Source: Limnohabitans sp. T6-20 | GTDB taxonomy: Bacteria; Pseudomonadota; Gammaproteobacteria; Burkholderiales; Burkholderiaceae_C | DNA: 64,000 bases | Direction: 5' to 3' | Assembly (NCBI RefSeq): GCF_003063505.1 | Contig: NZ_NERW01000001.1 | Location: 1,229,546 to 1,293,545 of the forward strand | Shown: piece after piece, positions 15,776-23,590 of the stretch | How the letters are laid out: each line of letters opens with the position of its first letter | Numbering within the stretch: the stretch's first letter is position 1 | Made by a program: the position numbers and the translations under genes | The notes under the pieces: model-generated | Told to the model about the DNA's origin: nothing | Databases searched by the model: none | The model's input: only the letters and a program-made list of their open reading frames with translations

Positions 15776-17203
15776 TCAGTTGAAGCGGACGTAATCAAAG
15801 TCCACTGGCTGACGGTTGATGCCCATGACGGGTGGCGCGATCCAGTTGGCGAACTTGCCTGGCTCGACGACACGGCCCATCAGGCTGGCCACATAAGCGC
15901 GGTCTTCGTTGGTGGGCAACCACTCGCCCACTTGCGCCATCCACTGCTCGTCGGTCACCACTTGACCATCGGGCGTGATCTTGGAGCCGGACAAAGAGCC
16001 AATGTTGCGGTGGAAGGCTTTGTGCGGTGCCTTCAAGGTGAAAGGAATGCCCGCCTTGGCGATCACACGGTTCCAACGGTCGATACCGCCTTTGGAATCG
16101 GTGATGTAGTCGTCACGCAGCACTTCGTTCAAAGCGTTGAGCATCGGCACTTCTTTCTCAACCAGCTTGCCGTCTTCGACCGACAGGATCTTGTAGCTGT
16201 TGCCCTTGAGCACGTGGTCATCACCACGCTTGCCTTCTTCGTAACGGCCTTTCAGACCGGAGCTGTAGAAGGTGGCGGCATTCGACGACTCGTCGGCACC
16301 AAACAAGTCGATGGTCACCGAGAAGTGGAAGTTGATGTAACGCTGGATGGTGGGCAGATCGATCACACCGGCAGCGCGCAGTTTGCCCACGTCGTCGGTC
16401 TTGAGTTCGTTCATCACATCCACCGTGCGCTGGATGGTGCGGCTCACGCCGGACTCGCCCACAAACATGTGGTGCGCTTCTTCGGTCAGCATGAACTTGG
16501 TGGTGCGGGCCAAGGGGTCGAATGCCGACTCGGCCAAGGCGCACAACTGGAACTTGCCGTCACGGTCGGTGAAGTAAGTGAACATGAAGAAGCTCAACCA
16601 GTCAGGGGTCTTCTCGTTGAACGCTTGCAAGATGCGGGGATTGTCTTGGTTACCGCTGTTGCGCTGGAGCAATGCATCGGCTTCTTCACGGCCGTCTTTG
16701 CCGAAGTATTTGTGCAGCAGGTAGACCATGGCCCACAGGTGGCGGCCTTCTTCGACGTTGATCTGGAACAGGTTGCGCAGGTCGTACATGCTGGGCGCGG
16801 TCAGGCCCAGGTGGCGCTGCTGCTCGACCGATGCGGGCTCGGTGTCGCCCTGCGTCACGATGATGCGGCGCAGGTTGGCGCGGTGTTCGCCAGGCACGTC
16901 TTGCCAGGCTTTTTCACCGATGTGGTCACCGAAATGGATCTTGCGGTCTTGCTCGCCGGGGTTCATGAACACGCCCCAACGGTAGTCGCGCATCTTGACG
17001 TGGCCAAACTGGGCCCAGCCTTGCGGGTCCACGCTCACGGCCGTGCGCAGGTACACGTCCATGTCGGTCGAGCCTTCGGGGCCCATGTCGTCCCACCAGT
17101 TGATGAAGTTGGGCTGCCACTGCTCGAGGGCGCGCTGCAGCGTGCGGTCTTCGCTCAAGTTGACGTTGTTGGGAATTTTTTCGCTGTAGTTGATACCGGA
17201 CAT
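15776..17203 (-). CDS. boxB: Benzoyl-CoA 2,3-epoxidase subunit BoxB
   Basis: A 475-aa class I diiron oxygenase that converts benzoyl-CoA with O2 to 2,3-epoxybenzoyl-CoA. It opens MSGINYSEKIPNNVNL, typical of BoxB. Candidate iron ligands sit in two ExxH motifs: NVEEGRHLWAM (about 150-159) and LTEEAHHMFVGE (about 239-250), with an additional carboxylate helix near 225 (ALAESAFDPL). The length is normal for the family. GGAG precedes the ATG by six bases. It lies 89 bp downstream of boxC and should be cotranscribed; expression of the downstream boxA must cross the two-hairpin region. Confidence 0.97.
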   Translation of the reverse strand: MSGINYSEKIPNNVNLSEDRTLQRALEQWQPNFINWWDDMGPEGSTDMDVYLRTAVSVDPQGWAQFGHVKMRDYRWGVFMNPGEQDRKIHFGDHIGEKAWQDVPGEHRANLRRIIVTQGDTEPASVEQQRHLGLTAPSMYDLRNLFQINVEEGRHLWAMVYLLHKYFGKDGREEADALLQRNSGNQDNPRILQAFNEKTPDWLSFFMFTYFTDRDGKFQLCALAESAFDPLARTTKFMLTEEAHHMFVGESGVSRTIQRTVDVMNELKTDDVGKLRAAGVIDLPTIQRYINFHFSVTIDLFGADESSNAATFYSSGLKGRYEEGKRGDDHVLKGNSYKILSVEDGKLVEKEVPMLNALNEVLRDDYITDSKGGIDRWNRVIAKAGIPFTLKAPHKAFHRNIGSLSGSKITPDGQVVTDEQWMAQVGEWLPTNEDRAYVASLMGRVVEPGKFANWIAPPVMGINRQPVDFDYVRFN

Positions 17204-17292
17204 GAGAGTCTCCAGAAATTAAAGCAACGGTGGGGGAAAATTTCGGTTGCAGCGCGGACCACCGGGCACCACGCTGCACAACGCAAAAAACA

Positions 17293-18951
17293 TCAAACGC
17301 GGTTCATGTCGAACTGGACTTTTTCGCCTTTGCCGTAGACCTTCAGGGCACCCTTTTCGCCGACGGCGTTGGGGCGCTGGAAGATCCAGTTTTGCCAGGC
17401 GGTCAGGCGACCAAAAATGCGGGTGGCCATGTTTTCTTTCTGGGCAAAACGCAGGTTGGCTTCCAGACCGGTCAGCGCGTCAGGCGACATGGACGAGCGC
17501 TCTTCCAGAGCCAAACGGATCTCGTCAGCCCAGTCGATGTCGTCAGGTGCGGCCGTGACCAAGCCCAGGGCCAGTGCAGCGTCGGCGTCGAGCGCTTGGC
17601 CAATGGCGCCGCGTGCGGCTTCCATGGCAGGCACTTCTTCATAAAAGCGGCGCTGCAGGCGGGTCTGGTCGTTGACCATGGGGAAGAAACCGAAGTTCAT
17701 TTCGCTCAATTGAATCTTGGGGGCCTTGGCGGCATCGTCGGGCAAAGCCAGCATGTAAGCGCGGTCGGCACAGAAAGCCAGCTCGGCGAGTGTGCCAACA
17801 AAACATGTCCCCTCTTCGATCAGGGCGAACAGGCTGCGCGAAGACACATCCATGCGGGCCAGCGTGCGGCGCAGGTGGCCAATGGTTTCACGCACCAACC
17901 AGTGGTCTTTGTGGGCCAACAAGGTCTCGTCCGAGGCCAGCACGGCTGCGGCATCGCCCGAAGTCTTGAGCACCCAGGTGCCGATGTCGAGTTCGTTGGT
18001 GCGCATGTGCAAGATGGCGTCGTCCAGTTCGCGCACCATCTGCAGCGGCCACCAGTTCACGCCAGCAGCTTCGATGCCGGCGATGTCGGTCGGCTGTGCC
18101 GTGGCAGGGGCTTTGACGGTGAAGGTGGCGATGCGCTTGGCGCGGTCAATTTCAACGGTGACGTTGGTGTAAGTCAGGGCATCGGCCGCGATGGTGCGAC
18201 TCAAAGGGGTCAGGCTCACGCCTTTGGCGCCTGCGGTGCGGATGCTGCCAGCGGCCAGTTTTTGGGCGCGGGCTTGCACGGCCTCCTTGAACACGGCAGG
18301 CTTGGCGATCGCGTCGACCAGACGCCAGTCCACGGCTTTTTGACCGCGCACACCTTCAACACTGGTGCAAAAAATGTCGGCCAAGTCGTGGCGCACATGG
18401 CGCTTGTCGGTCACGCGGGTCAGACCACCGGTGCCAGGCAACACGCCGAGCAAAGGCACTTCGGGCAGCGACACGGCGCTGGAGCGGTCGTCGACCAACA
18501 CGATTTCGTCACAAGCCAGGGCCAGCTCGTAACCGCCGCCAGCGCAAGCGCCGTTCAGGGCGGCCACGAATTTCAAACCGTCGTGCTTGCTGGAGTCTTC
18601 GATGCCGTTGCGGGTCTCGTTGGTGAACTTGCAGAAGTTCACTTTCCAGCCGTGGGTCGACACACCCAGCATGAAGATGTTGGCGCCGGAGCAGAACACG
18701 CGGTCCTTCAGGCTGGTCACCACCACCGAGCGCACTTCGGGGTGCTCGAAACGGATGCGCTGCAGCGCGTCGTGCAATTCGATGTCCACACCCAGGTCAT
18801 AGCTGTTGAGCTTGAGCTTGTAGCCAGGACGGATGCCGGCGTCTTCGTTGATGTTGATCGACAAAGTCGCGATCTCGCCATCAAAGGCCAGGTTGATGTG
18901 CTTGTATTGCGAGGGGTTGGTTTGGTAGTCAACCTGGAAAGCTTGCGTCAT
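17293..18951 (-). CDS. boxC: 2,3-epoxybenzoyl-CoA dihydrolase BoxC
   Basis: A 552-aa enoyl-CoA hydratase-superfamily enzyme that opens the epoxide ring of 2,3-epoxybenzoyl-CoA, releasing formate and 3,4-dehydroadipyl-CoA semialdehyde (established for this family). The crotonase fold is recognisable in VVTSLKDRVFCSGANIFMLG (oxyanion-hole segment), NGACAGGGYELALACDEIVL and LPEVPLLGVLPGTGGLTRV. A second crotonase-like half follows. GGAG lies about ten bases upstream of the ATG. First gene of the catabolic run, with a promoter and BoxR-type operators immediately upstream. Confidence 0.96.
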   Translation of the reverse strand: MTQAFQVDYQTNPSQYKHINLAFDGEIATLSININEDAGIRPGYKLKLNSYDLGVDIELHDALQRIRFEHPEVRSVVVTSLKDRVFCSGANIFMLGVSTHGWKVNFCKFTNETRNGIEDSSKHDGLKFVAALNGACAGGGYELALACDEIVLVDDRSSAVSLPEVPLLGVLPGTGGLTRVTDKRHVRHDLADIFCTSVEGVRGQKAVDWRLVDAIAKPAVFKEAVQARAQKLAAGSIRTAGAKGVSLTPLSRTIAADALTYTNVTVEIDRAKRIATFTVKAPATAQPTDIAGIEAAGVNWWPLQMVRELDDAILHMRTNELDIGTWVLKTSGDAAAVLASDETLLAHKDHWLVRETIGHLRRTLARMDVSSRSLFALIEEGTCFVGTLAELAFCADRAYMLALPDDAAKAPKIQLSEMNFGFFPMVNDQTRLQRRFYEEVPAMEAARGAIGQALDADAALALGLVTAAPDDIDWADEIRLALEERSSMSPDALTGLEANLRFAQKENMATRIFGRLTAWQNWIFQRPNAVGEKGALKVYGKGEKVQFDMNRV

Positions 18952-18998
18952 TTGAGTGTCTCCGTTGAGGAAGGTGGATGCTGATTTCGGTCAAAAAA

Positions 18999-19012
18999 TG
19001 CATTTCAGTGCA
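18999..19012. promoter_or_regulatory. BoxR-type operator TGCA-N6-TGCA, boxC proximal
   Basis: TGCATTTCAGTGCA: two TGCA words with a 6-nt spacer, the arrangement reported for the related regulator BzdR. It lies 48 bp upstream of the boxC start and just downstream of the proposed -10 box, a position where bound regulator would block transcription. Confidence 0.65.
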
Positions 19013-19023
19013 TGTTGGACGGA

Positions 19024-19052
19024 ATTTTAGTGCAGGTCACCCACACACACAA
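19024..19052 (-). promoter_or_regulatory. Predicted sigma-70 promoter of boxC
   Basis: On the minus strand, TTGTGT (19047-19052) and TAAAAT (19024-19029) are separated by exactly 17 bp. TGCA sites lie immediately up- and downstream. Expected transcripts would carry a leader of about 65 nt before boxC. Confidence 0.55.
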
Positions 19053-19054
19053 CA

Positions 19055-19068
19055 TGCACTTTATTGCA
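19055..19068. promoter_or_regulatory. BoxR-type operator TGCA-N6-TGCA, upstream of boxC -35
   Basis: TGCACTTTATTGCA within AACATGCACTTTATTGCAT. The same 19-nt string recurs at 20081-20099 on the other side of boxR. A further half-site, TGCA-N6-TGCC, lies at 19094-19107. Sits next to the proposed -35 box of the boxC promoter. Confidence 0.65.
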
Positions 19069-19112
19069 TTTACTAGGTATTTTCCCTAGGAAATGCATTT
19101 TTCTGCCACCCC

Positions 19113-20027
19113 TCAGACCGGCAGCGTCAAATGTTGGCGAACCGAAGTACGCAAGGCGGCGAAGGCTTGGTCTTCGCTGCGGCCACTGGTGTTGATGGCC
19201 AAGTCGGCTTTGGAATAAAAAGCCGAGCGCCCTTCCAGGATGCGCTTGAGGTCTTCCATCGCCTCGCGGCTGGCGGCCATGGGGCGCATGTCGCCCTGCG
19301 CGGCCACGCGGCCCATGTGGTCAGCGGCATCAGCCTGCAGCCACACGGTGGTGCAATGCGAGAGCAGCAGATTGAAGTTGGCCGAATCCGACACCAGCCC
19401 GCCCGGCGTGGCGATCACCACTTCGGGGTAAATCTGGATCGCCTCTTCAAGCGCCCGGCGCTCGTAACGGCGGTACGCGTTGGCGCCATACAGGTTGTGG
19501 ATCTCGCTGATCTGGCAACCGGCAAACTGCTCGATCTCACGGCTCAGCTCAATGAACGGAAAGCCCATGTCATCGGCCAGGCGCTGCCCCAGAGAGGTCT
19601 TGCCTGCGCCGCGCAAACCGATCAAAGCGATGCGGTTTTTGCGCTCTTGGGCGTTGCCGCCTTCACCAAACATTTCGCTCAGCTGCACACGCGCACGGCG
19701 CAAATCGGCCTCGCTGCGCTTGGACAACAACTCGCGGATCAGCAGCCACTCGGGCGAGGTGGTGGTCACATCGCCCAGCAACTCGGCCAGCGAACACTGC
19801 AGCGCCTGCGCCACTTGCAGCAGCACCAGCACCGAGACGTTGCCCGTGCCGTATTCGAGGTTGGCCAGGTGCCGTTCGGACACATCTGCGGCCAGCGCCA
19901 CGGCGCGGCGCGTCATGCCCTGGCGCGAACGCAAAGTGCGCACGCGCTCGCCCAGCGCCTCCAAAAATGGATTGCGCTTGGTTTCCGGCTCGAATGGCTC
20001 CGTCAACGTGGACTCTTGACTGGTCAT
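19113..20027 (-). CDS. boxR: BoxR/BzdR-type regulator with HTH and shikimate-kinase-like domains
   Basis: A 304-aa regulator. Residues 24-86 are an XRE-type helix-turn-helix (RVRTLRSRQGMTRRAVA ... SERHLANLEYGTGNV). After a linker of about 40 residues, a shikimate-kinase-like domain begins with the P-loop GLRGAGKTSLG (137-147) and continues with RRYERRALEEAI. BzdR/BoxR proteins use this domain to bind benzoyl-CoA, which releases repression of the degradation genes. ATG at 20027 was preferred over a TTG six bases upstream. It is flanked by TGCA-N6-TGCA sites on both sides, so it probably controls boxCBA, boxD-ligase and itself. Confidence 0.93.
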   Translation of the reverse strand: MTSQESTLTEPFEPETKRNPFLEALGERVRTLRSRQGMTRRAVALAADVSERHLANLEYGTGNVSVLVLLQVAQALQCSLAELLGDVTTTSPEWLLIRELLSKRSEADLRRARVQLSEMFGEGGNAQERKNRIALIGLRGAGKTSLGQRLADDMGFPFIELSREIEQFAGCQISEIHNLYGANAYRRYERRALEEAIQIYPEVVIATPGGLVSDSANFNLLLSHCTTVWLQADAADHMGRVAAQGDMRPMAASREAMEDLKRILEGRSAFYSKADLAINTSGRSEDQAFAALRTSVRQHLTLPV

Positions 20028-20084
20028 GTTCAACTTTTGATCAAAGGCAAGGGAAAACCCTTAAATTTCAACAAGCCCAAAACA

Positions 20085-20098
20085 TGCACTTTATTGCA
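20085..20098. promoter_or_regulatory. BoxR-type operator in boxR-boxD divergent region
   Basis: TGCACTTTATTGCA, inside a 19-nt string identical to the one at 19051-19069. It lies 58 bp upstream of the boxR start and 121 bp upstream of boxD, so it can serve both genes. A related imperfect motif (GCACAATAGTGCA, 20112-20124) follows. Confidence 0.65.
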
Positions 20099-20172
20099 TA
20101 CTTGGAGGCACGCACAATAGTGCATCAACCGCTGTTTATACCGCCAACTGAACAGCAAGAACAGTTTTTTGT

Positions 20173-20190
20173 TGCATGCCCATGCATGCA
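20173..20190. promoter_or_regulatory. BoxR-type operator with three TGCA words before boxD
   Basis: TGCATGCCCATGCATGCA: TGCA-N6-TGCA followed directly by a third TGCA. It ends 28 bp before the boxD start, where binding would block the promoter or early elongation. Confidence 0.6.
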
Positions 20191-20218
20191 CACCCCCAAA
20201 ACCCTTGGAAAGCTCCAC

Positions 20219-21790
20219 ATGACCACCGCAATGCTCCCCAACTTCATCGCAGGCCGCTGGCAAACGGGCACCGGCGCAGGCACGCCGATGTTTGACCCCG
20301 TGCTGGGCACCGAGCTGGCCCGCGTGTCGAGCGCCGGCATCGACCTGGCCGAAGGCTTTGCTTTTGCCCGCGAACAAGGCGGCGCTGCCCTCCGCGCCCT
20401 GAGCTACGGCCAGCGTGCCGCCCTGCTCACCCAAATCACCGAAGTGCTGCAAGCCAACCGCGACGCGTATTACGAGATCGCCACCGCCAACAGCGGCACC
20501 GTGGCCAAGGACTCGGGCGTGGACATCGACGGCGCGATCTTTACCCTGGGCTACTACGCCAAGCAGGGTGCGACCCTAGGCGATGCCACGCTGCTGCTCG
20601 ACGGCCAGCGCATCCGCATGGCCAAAGACCCGGCTTTCCAGACCCAGCACATCCAGGTGCCTACACGGGGCGTGGCGCTGCTCATCAACGCCTTCAACTT
20701 CCCCAGCTGGGGCTTGTGGGAAAAAGCCGCCCCGGCCCTGCTCGCGGGCGTGCCGGTCATCATCAAGCCCGCCACCGCCACCGCCTGGCTGACCCAGCGC
20801 ATGATCAAAGACGTGGTCGATGCGGGCGTGCTGCCCGTGGGCGCTTTGTCGGTGATTTGCGGCTCGTCCGCTGGCCTGATGGACCAGCTGCAAGCCTTCG
20901 ACGTGGTGAGCTTCACCGGCTCGGCCGAGACCGGCAAGATCATCCGCAGCCACCGCGCCGTGACCGAGCTGTCGGTGCGCTGCAACATCGAGGCCGACAG
21001 CCTGAACTCTGCCCTGCTCTCGCCCACCGCCACAGCGGACAGCGAAGCCTTCAAACTGCTGGTGGCCGAAGTGGCCCGCGAGATGACCGTCAAGTCAGGC
21101 CAGAAGTGCACGGCGATTCGCCGCGTGTTTGTGCCACGCGCCTTGTATGCCGCCGCCGCCAAAGCGATTGGCGCACGCCTGGCGAAAACCACCGTGGGTA
21201 ACCCGCGCAACGAGACCGTGCGCATGGGCGCGCTGGTGAGCCAGGAGCAAAAGGCCAGTGTGCTGGCAGGGCTGGCCCAGCTCAAGACCGAAGCCACCGT
21301 GCTGTTTGACGGCAGCGCACCGGGTCTGGTCGATGCCGACGCGGCCAGCGCCTGCGTGGCCCCGGTGTTGCTGGGCACCGAATCGCCCATGACGGCCCAA
21401 GTGCTCCATGCGGTGGAGGTGTTCGGCCCCGTGTCCACCCTGATGCCTTACGACAGCATCGAAGAGGCTTACGCCATGATCCGCCGCGGCGAAGGCTCGC
21501 TGGTGTGCTCGGTCTACAGCGAAGACCCGGCCTTCACGGCGCAAGCCTCGGTCGAGCTGGCCAGCAGCCATGGCCGAGTGCACGCGATTTCGCCCGACGT
21601 GGCGGCCCTGCACAGCGGCCACGGCAACGTGATGCCCATGAGCCTGCACGGCGGCCCTGGCCGCGCCGGGGGTGGCGAAGAGTTGGGGGGTCTCAGGGCA
21701 CTCAATTTCTACCACCGCCGCACAGCGGTGCAGGGCAGCTCGCTCGCGCTGGATGCGCTGGCGGCGCAAGGCAGCCATCTGGCCTTGTGA
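20219..21790 (+). CDS. boxD: 3,4-dehydroadipyl-CoA semialdehyde dehydrogenase BoxD
   Basis: A 523-aa aldehyde dehydrogenase-family enzyme that oxidises the ring-opening product of BoxC to 3,4-dehydroadipyl-CoA, normally with NADP+. Visible features are the cofactor segment FTGSAETGK (about 228-236), the catalytic cysteine in KSGQKCTAIRRVF (about 295-307) and the family-typical end GGPGRAGGGEELGGLRALNF. It resembles BoxD/PaaZ-type acyl-CoA semialdehyde dehydrogenases more than generic ones. ATG at 20219 follows GGAAAG. Divergent from boxR and followed, after a REP-like hairpin, by the ligase gene. Confidence 0.9.
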   Translation: MTTAMLPNFIAGRWQTGTGAGTPMFDPVLGTELARVSSAGIDLAEGFAFAREQGGAALRALSYGQRAALLTQITEVLQANRDAYYEIATANSGTVAKDSGVDIDGAIFTLGYYAKQGATLGDATLLLDGQRIRMAKDPAFQTQHIQVPTRGVALLINAFNFPSWGLWEKAAPALLAGVPVIIKPATATAWLTQRMIKDVVDAGVLPVGALSVICGSSAGLMDQLQAFDVVSFTGSAETGKIIRSHRAVTELSVRCNIEADSLNSALLSPTATADSEAFKLLVAEVAREMTVKSGQKCTAIRRVFVPRALYAAAAKAIGARLAKTTVGNPRNETVRMGALVSQEQKASVLAGLAQLKTEATVLFDGSAPGLVDADAASACVAPVLLGTESPMTAQVLHAVEVFGPVSTLMPYDSIEEAYAMIRRGEGSLVCSVYSEDPAFTAQASVELASSHGRVHAISPDVAALHSGHGNVMPMSLHGGPGRAGGGEELGGLRALNFYHRRTAVQGSSLALDALAAQGSHLAL

Positions 21791-21793
21791 TTT

Positions 21794-21862
21794 TGTGGGA
21801 GGCTGCCCCCGCAGCCGAATGCTGGATGAAACCACATTCGGTCGCAGGGGCGACCTCCCACA
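21794..21862. repeat. REP-like paired hairpin, copy C
   Basis: Two X-type modules in inverted orientation: TGTGGGAGGCTGCCCCCGCA... and ...GCAGGGGCGACCTCCCACA. Small stems are GGCTGC/GCAGCC and GGTCGC/GCGACC; the whole also folds as one long imperfect hairpin of about 28 bp. It starts 4 bp after the boxD stop, so it may protect the boxD 3' end or reduce read-through into the ligase gene. Confidence 0.8.
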
Positions 21863-21932
21863 AAAACGCCCACAAAAACCTGACACGCCAAACCACATCT
21901 GCACCACACTGGACACCCCGAGGAGACAAAAC

Positions 21933-23498
21933 ATGACACGCAACGTGATTGCCCCGAGCACCGATTTCAACTTCGCCCAGCACTTGATCGCCGCCAATTC
22001 AGCACGCCCGGCCAAAACCGCCCTGATCGACGATGTGGGCACGCTCACCTACGGCGAGCTGACCGAGCAGATCCGCCGCTTTGCAGGCGGCCTCAAGGCC
22101 ATGGGCCTCAAGCGCGAAGAGCGTGTGCTCTTGCTCATGCAAGACAGCAGTGACTGGGTCGTGGCTTTTCTGGGCTCACTCTACGCAGGCGTGGTGCCCG
22201 TCGCGGTGAACACCCTGCTGACGGCCGAAGACTATGCCTTCATGCTGAGCAACAGCCGCGCCCAAGCCGCGTTGGTGTCAGGGGCCTTGCTGCCCACACT
22301 GCAAGCGGCCATGGACCTGGTCAAGACCGAAGTGCAGCATGTGGTGGTGTCGCGCCCCACAACAGCCCTGACCCAGGGTCAGTTCAACATGGCCGACTTT
22401 GTGGCACAAAACCAGCCCGTCCTGCCCGCGCAAACACTGGCCGATGAACCAGCCTTCTGGCTGTACTCCTCAGGCTCCACCGGCAAGCCCAAAGGCACCG
22501 TGCACAGCCAGGGTAATCTGTACTGGACGGCCGAGTTGTATGGCAAGGGCGTGCTGGAGCTCAAAGAAAGCGACACGGTGTTCTCGGCCGCCAAGCTGTT
22601 CTTTGCCTACGGCCTGGGCAATGCCCTCACCTTCCCCTTGAGCGTGGGTGCCAGTGTGGTGCTGATGGCCGAGCGCCCCACCCCGCAGGCCACCTTCAAG
22701 CGTATGGTCGATCACCAGCCCACCGTGTTTTACGGCGCACCCACCGGCTACGGCGGCATGCTGGCCAGCCCCGACCTGCCCGCCAAAAGCCAGGTCGCGC
22801 TGCGCCTGTGCTCGTCGGCTGGTGAAGCCCTGCCCCGGGACATTGGCGAGCGCTGGACAGCCCACTTCGGCTGCGAAATCATCGACGGCATCGGCTCCAC
22901 CGAGATGCTGCACGTCTTCTTGTCCAACCGCCCCGGCGATGTGCGCTACGGCACGACCGGCAAGGCAGTGCCCGGCTACGAAGTGCAGCTGCGCAACGAA
23001 GACGGCAGCGTGGTCACCGGCCACAACGAGATCGGTGACTTGTACATCCAGGGGCCCAGCAGCGCCTTGATGTACTGGAACAACCGCGAGAAAACCCGCG
23101 ACACCTTCCAGGGCGTGTGGACCAAAAGCGGCGACAAGTACACCCGCGACCCCGATGGCTACTACACCTACGCAGGCCGCAACGACGACATGCTGAAAGT
23201 CAGTGGCATTTATGTCTCACCGTTTGAAGTCGAAGCCACGCTGGTGCAGCACCCCGCCATTCTCGAAGCGGCCGTGATCGGCAAGGAAGACACCGACGGC
23301 CTGACCAAGACCAAGGCCTTCATCGTGCTCAAGCAAGGCCAGAGCCTGACGCAAGAAGAAGTCAAAGCCTTTGTGAAAGAGCGCCTGGCCCCCTACAAGT
23401 ACCCCCGCTTCATCGACTTTGTGGCCGAGTTGCCCAAGACGGCTACCGGGAAGATTCAGCGTTTCCGTTTGCGCGACCTGGAAAAATCGGCGCACTGA
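21933..23498 (+). CDS. bclA: Benzoate-CoA ligase
   Basis: A 521-aa ANL-superfamily enzyme that activates benzoate with ATP and CoA to benzoyl-CoA, the substrate of BoxAB. The motif YSSGSTGKPKGTVH (about 172-185) is the AMP-binding loop. GSTEMLHVFLSN (about 322-333) matches benzoate-CoA ligases closely, and KTATGKIQRF near the C-terminus carries the catalytic lysine. GAGGAG precedes the ATG at 21933. It is the last gene of the boxD-ligase unit and is followed by a strong hairpin. Substrate is inferred from context and motif; 2-aminobenzoate or hydroxybenzoates cannot be excluded. Confidence 0.92.
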   Translation: MTRNVIAPSTDFNFAQHLIAANSARPAKTALIDDVGTLTYGELTEQIRRFAGGLKAMGLKREERVLLLMQDSSDWVVAFLGSLYAGVVPVAVNTLLTAEDYAFMLSNSRAQAALVSGALLPTLQAAMDLVKTEVQHVVVSRPTTALTQGQFNMADFVAQNQPVLPAQTLADEPAFWLYSSGSTGKPKGTVHSQGNLYWTAELYGKGVLELKESDTVFSAAKLFFAYGLGNALTFPLSVGASVVLMAERPTPQATFKRMVDHQPTVFYGAPTGYGGMLASPDLPAKSQVALRLCSSAGEALPRDIGERWTAHFGCEIIDGIGSTEMLHVFLSNRPGDVRYGTTGKAVPGYEVQLRNEDGSVVTGHNEIGDLYIQGPSSALMYWNNREKTRDTFQGVWTKSGDKYTRDPDGYYTYAGRNDDMLKVSGIYVSPFEVEATLVQHPAILEAAVIGKEDTDGLTKTKAFIVLKQGQSLTQEEVKAFVKERLAPYKYPRFIDFVAELPKTATGKIQRFRLRDLEKSAH

Positions 23499-23509
23499 AA
23501 AAATAACCA

Positions 23510-23540
23510 ACCCATTGCGCCTACCGGTGGCGCAATGGGT
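23510..23540. terminator. Bidirectional terminator after ligase gene
   Basis: A 12-bp perfect stem (ACCCATTGCGCC / GGCGCAATGGGT) with a 7-nt loop sits between two convergent genes. On the minus strand it is followed by TTGGTTATTTTTTC, a good U tract for the hybrid kinase transcript; on the plus strand no U tract follows. Confidence 0.8.
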
Positions 23541-23590
23541 CGGCTGTTGTGGCGGTGCGTGCGGCTCAGCAGCGGGAATCAAGCCCCAGT

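Noticed and set aside
17204..17292. Hairpin (CAGCG/CGCTG with bulged GTTG/CAAC) in the boxC-boxB gap
   Set aside because: Short, bulged and without a U tract; not convincing as a terminator or regulatory element.
15614..17338. 574-aa open frame on the plus strand opposite boxB
   Set aside because: Shadow of boxB plus hairpin 2; no family resemblance and composition typical of antisense frames.
23510..23540. Hairpin after the ligase gene as another REP copy
   Set aside because: It lacks the GTGGG foot and the module sequence; it fits a simple bidirectional terminator.
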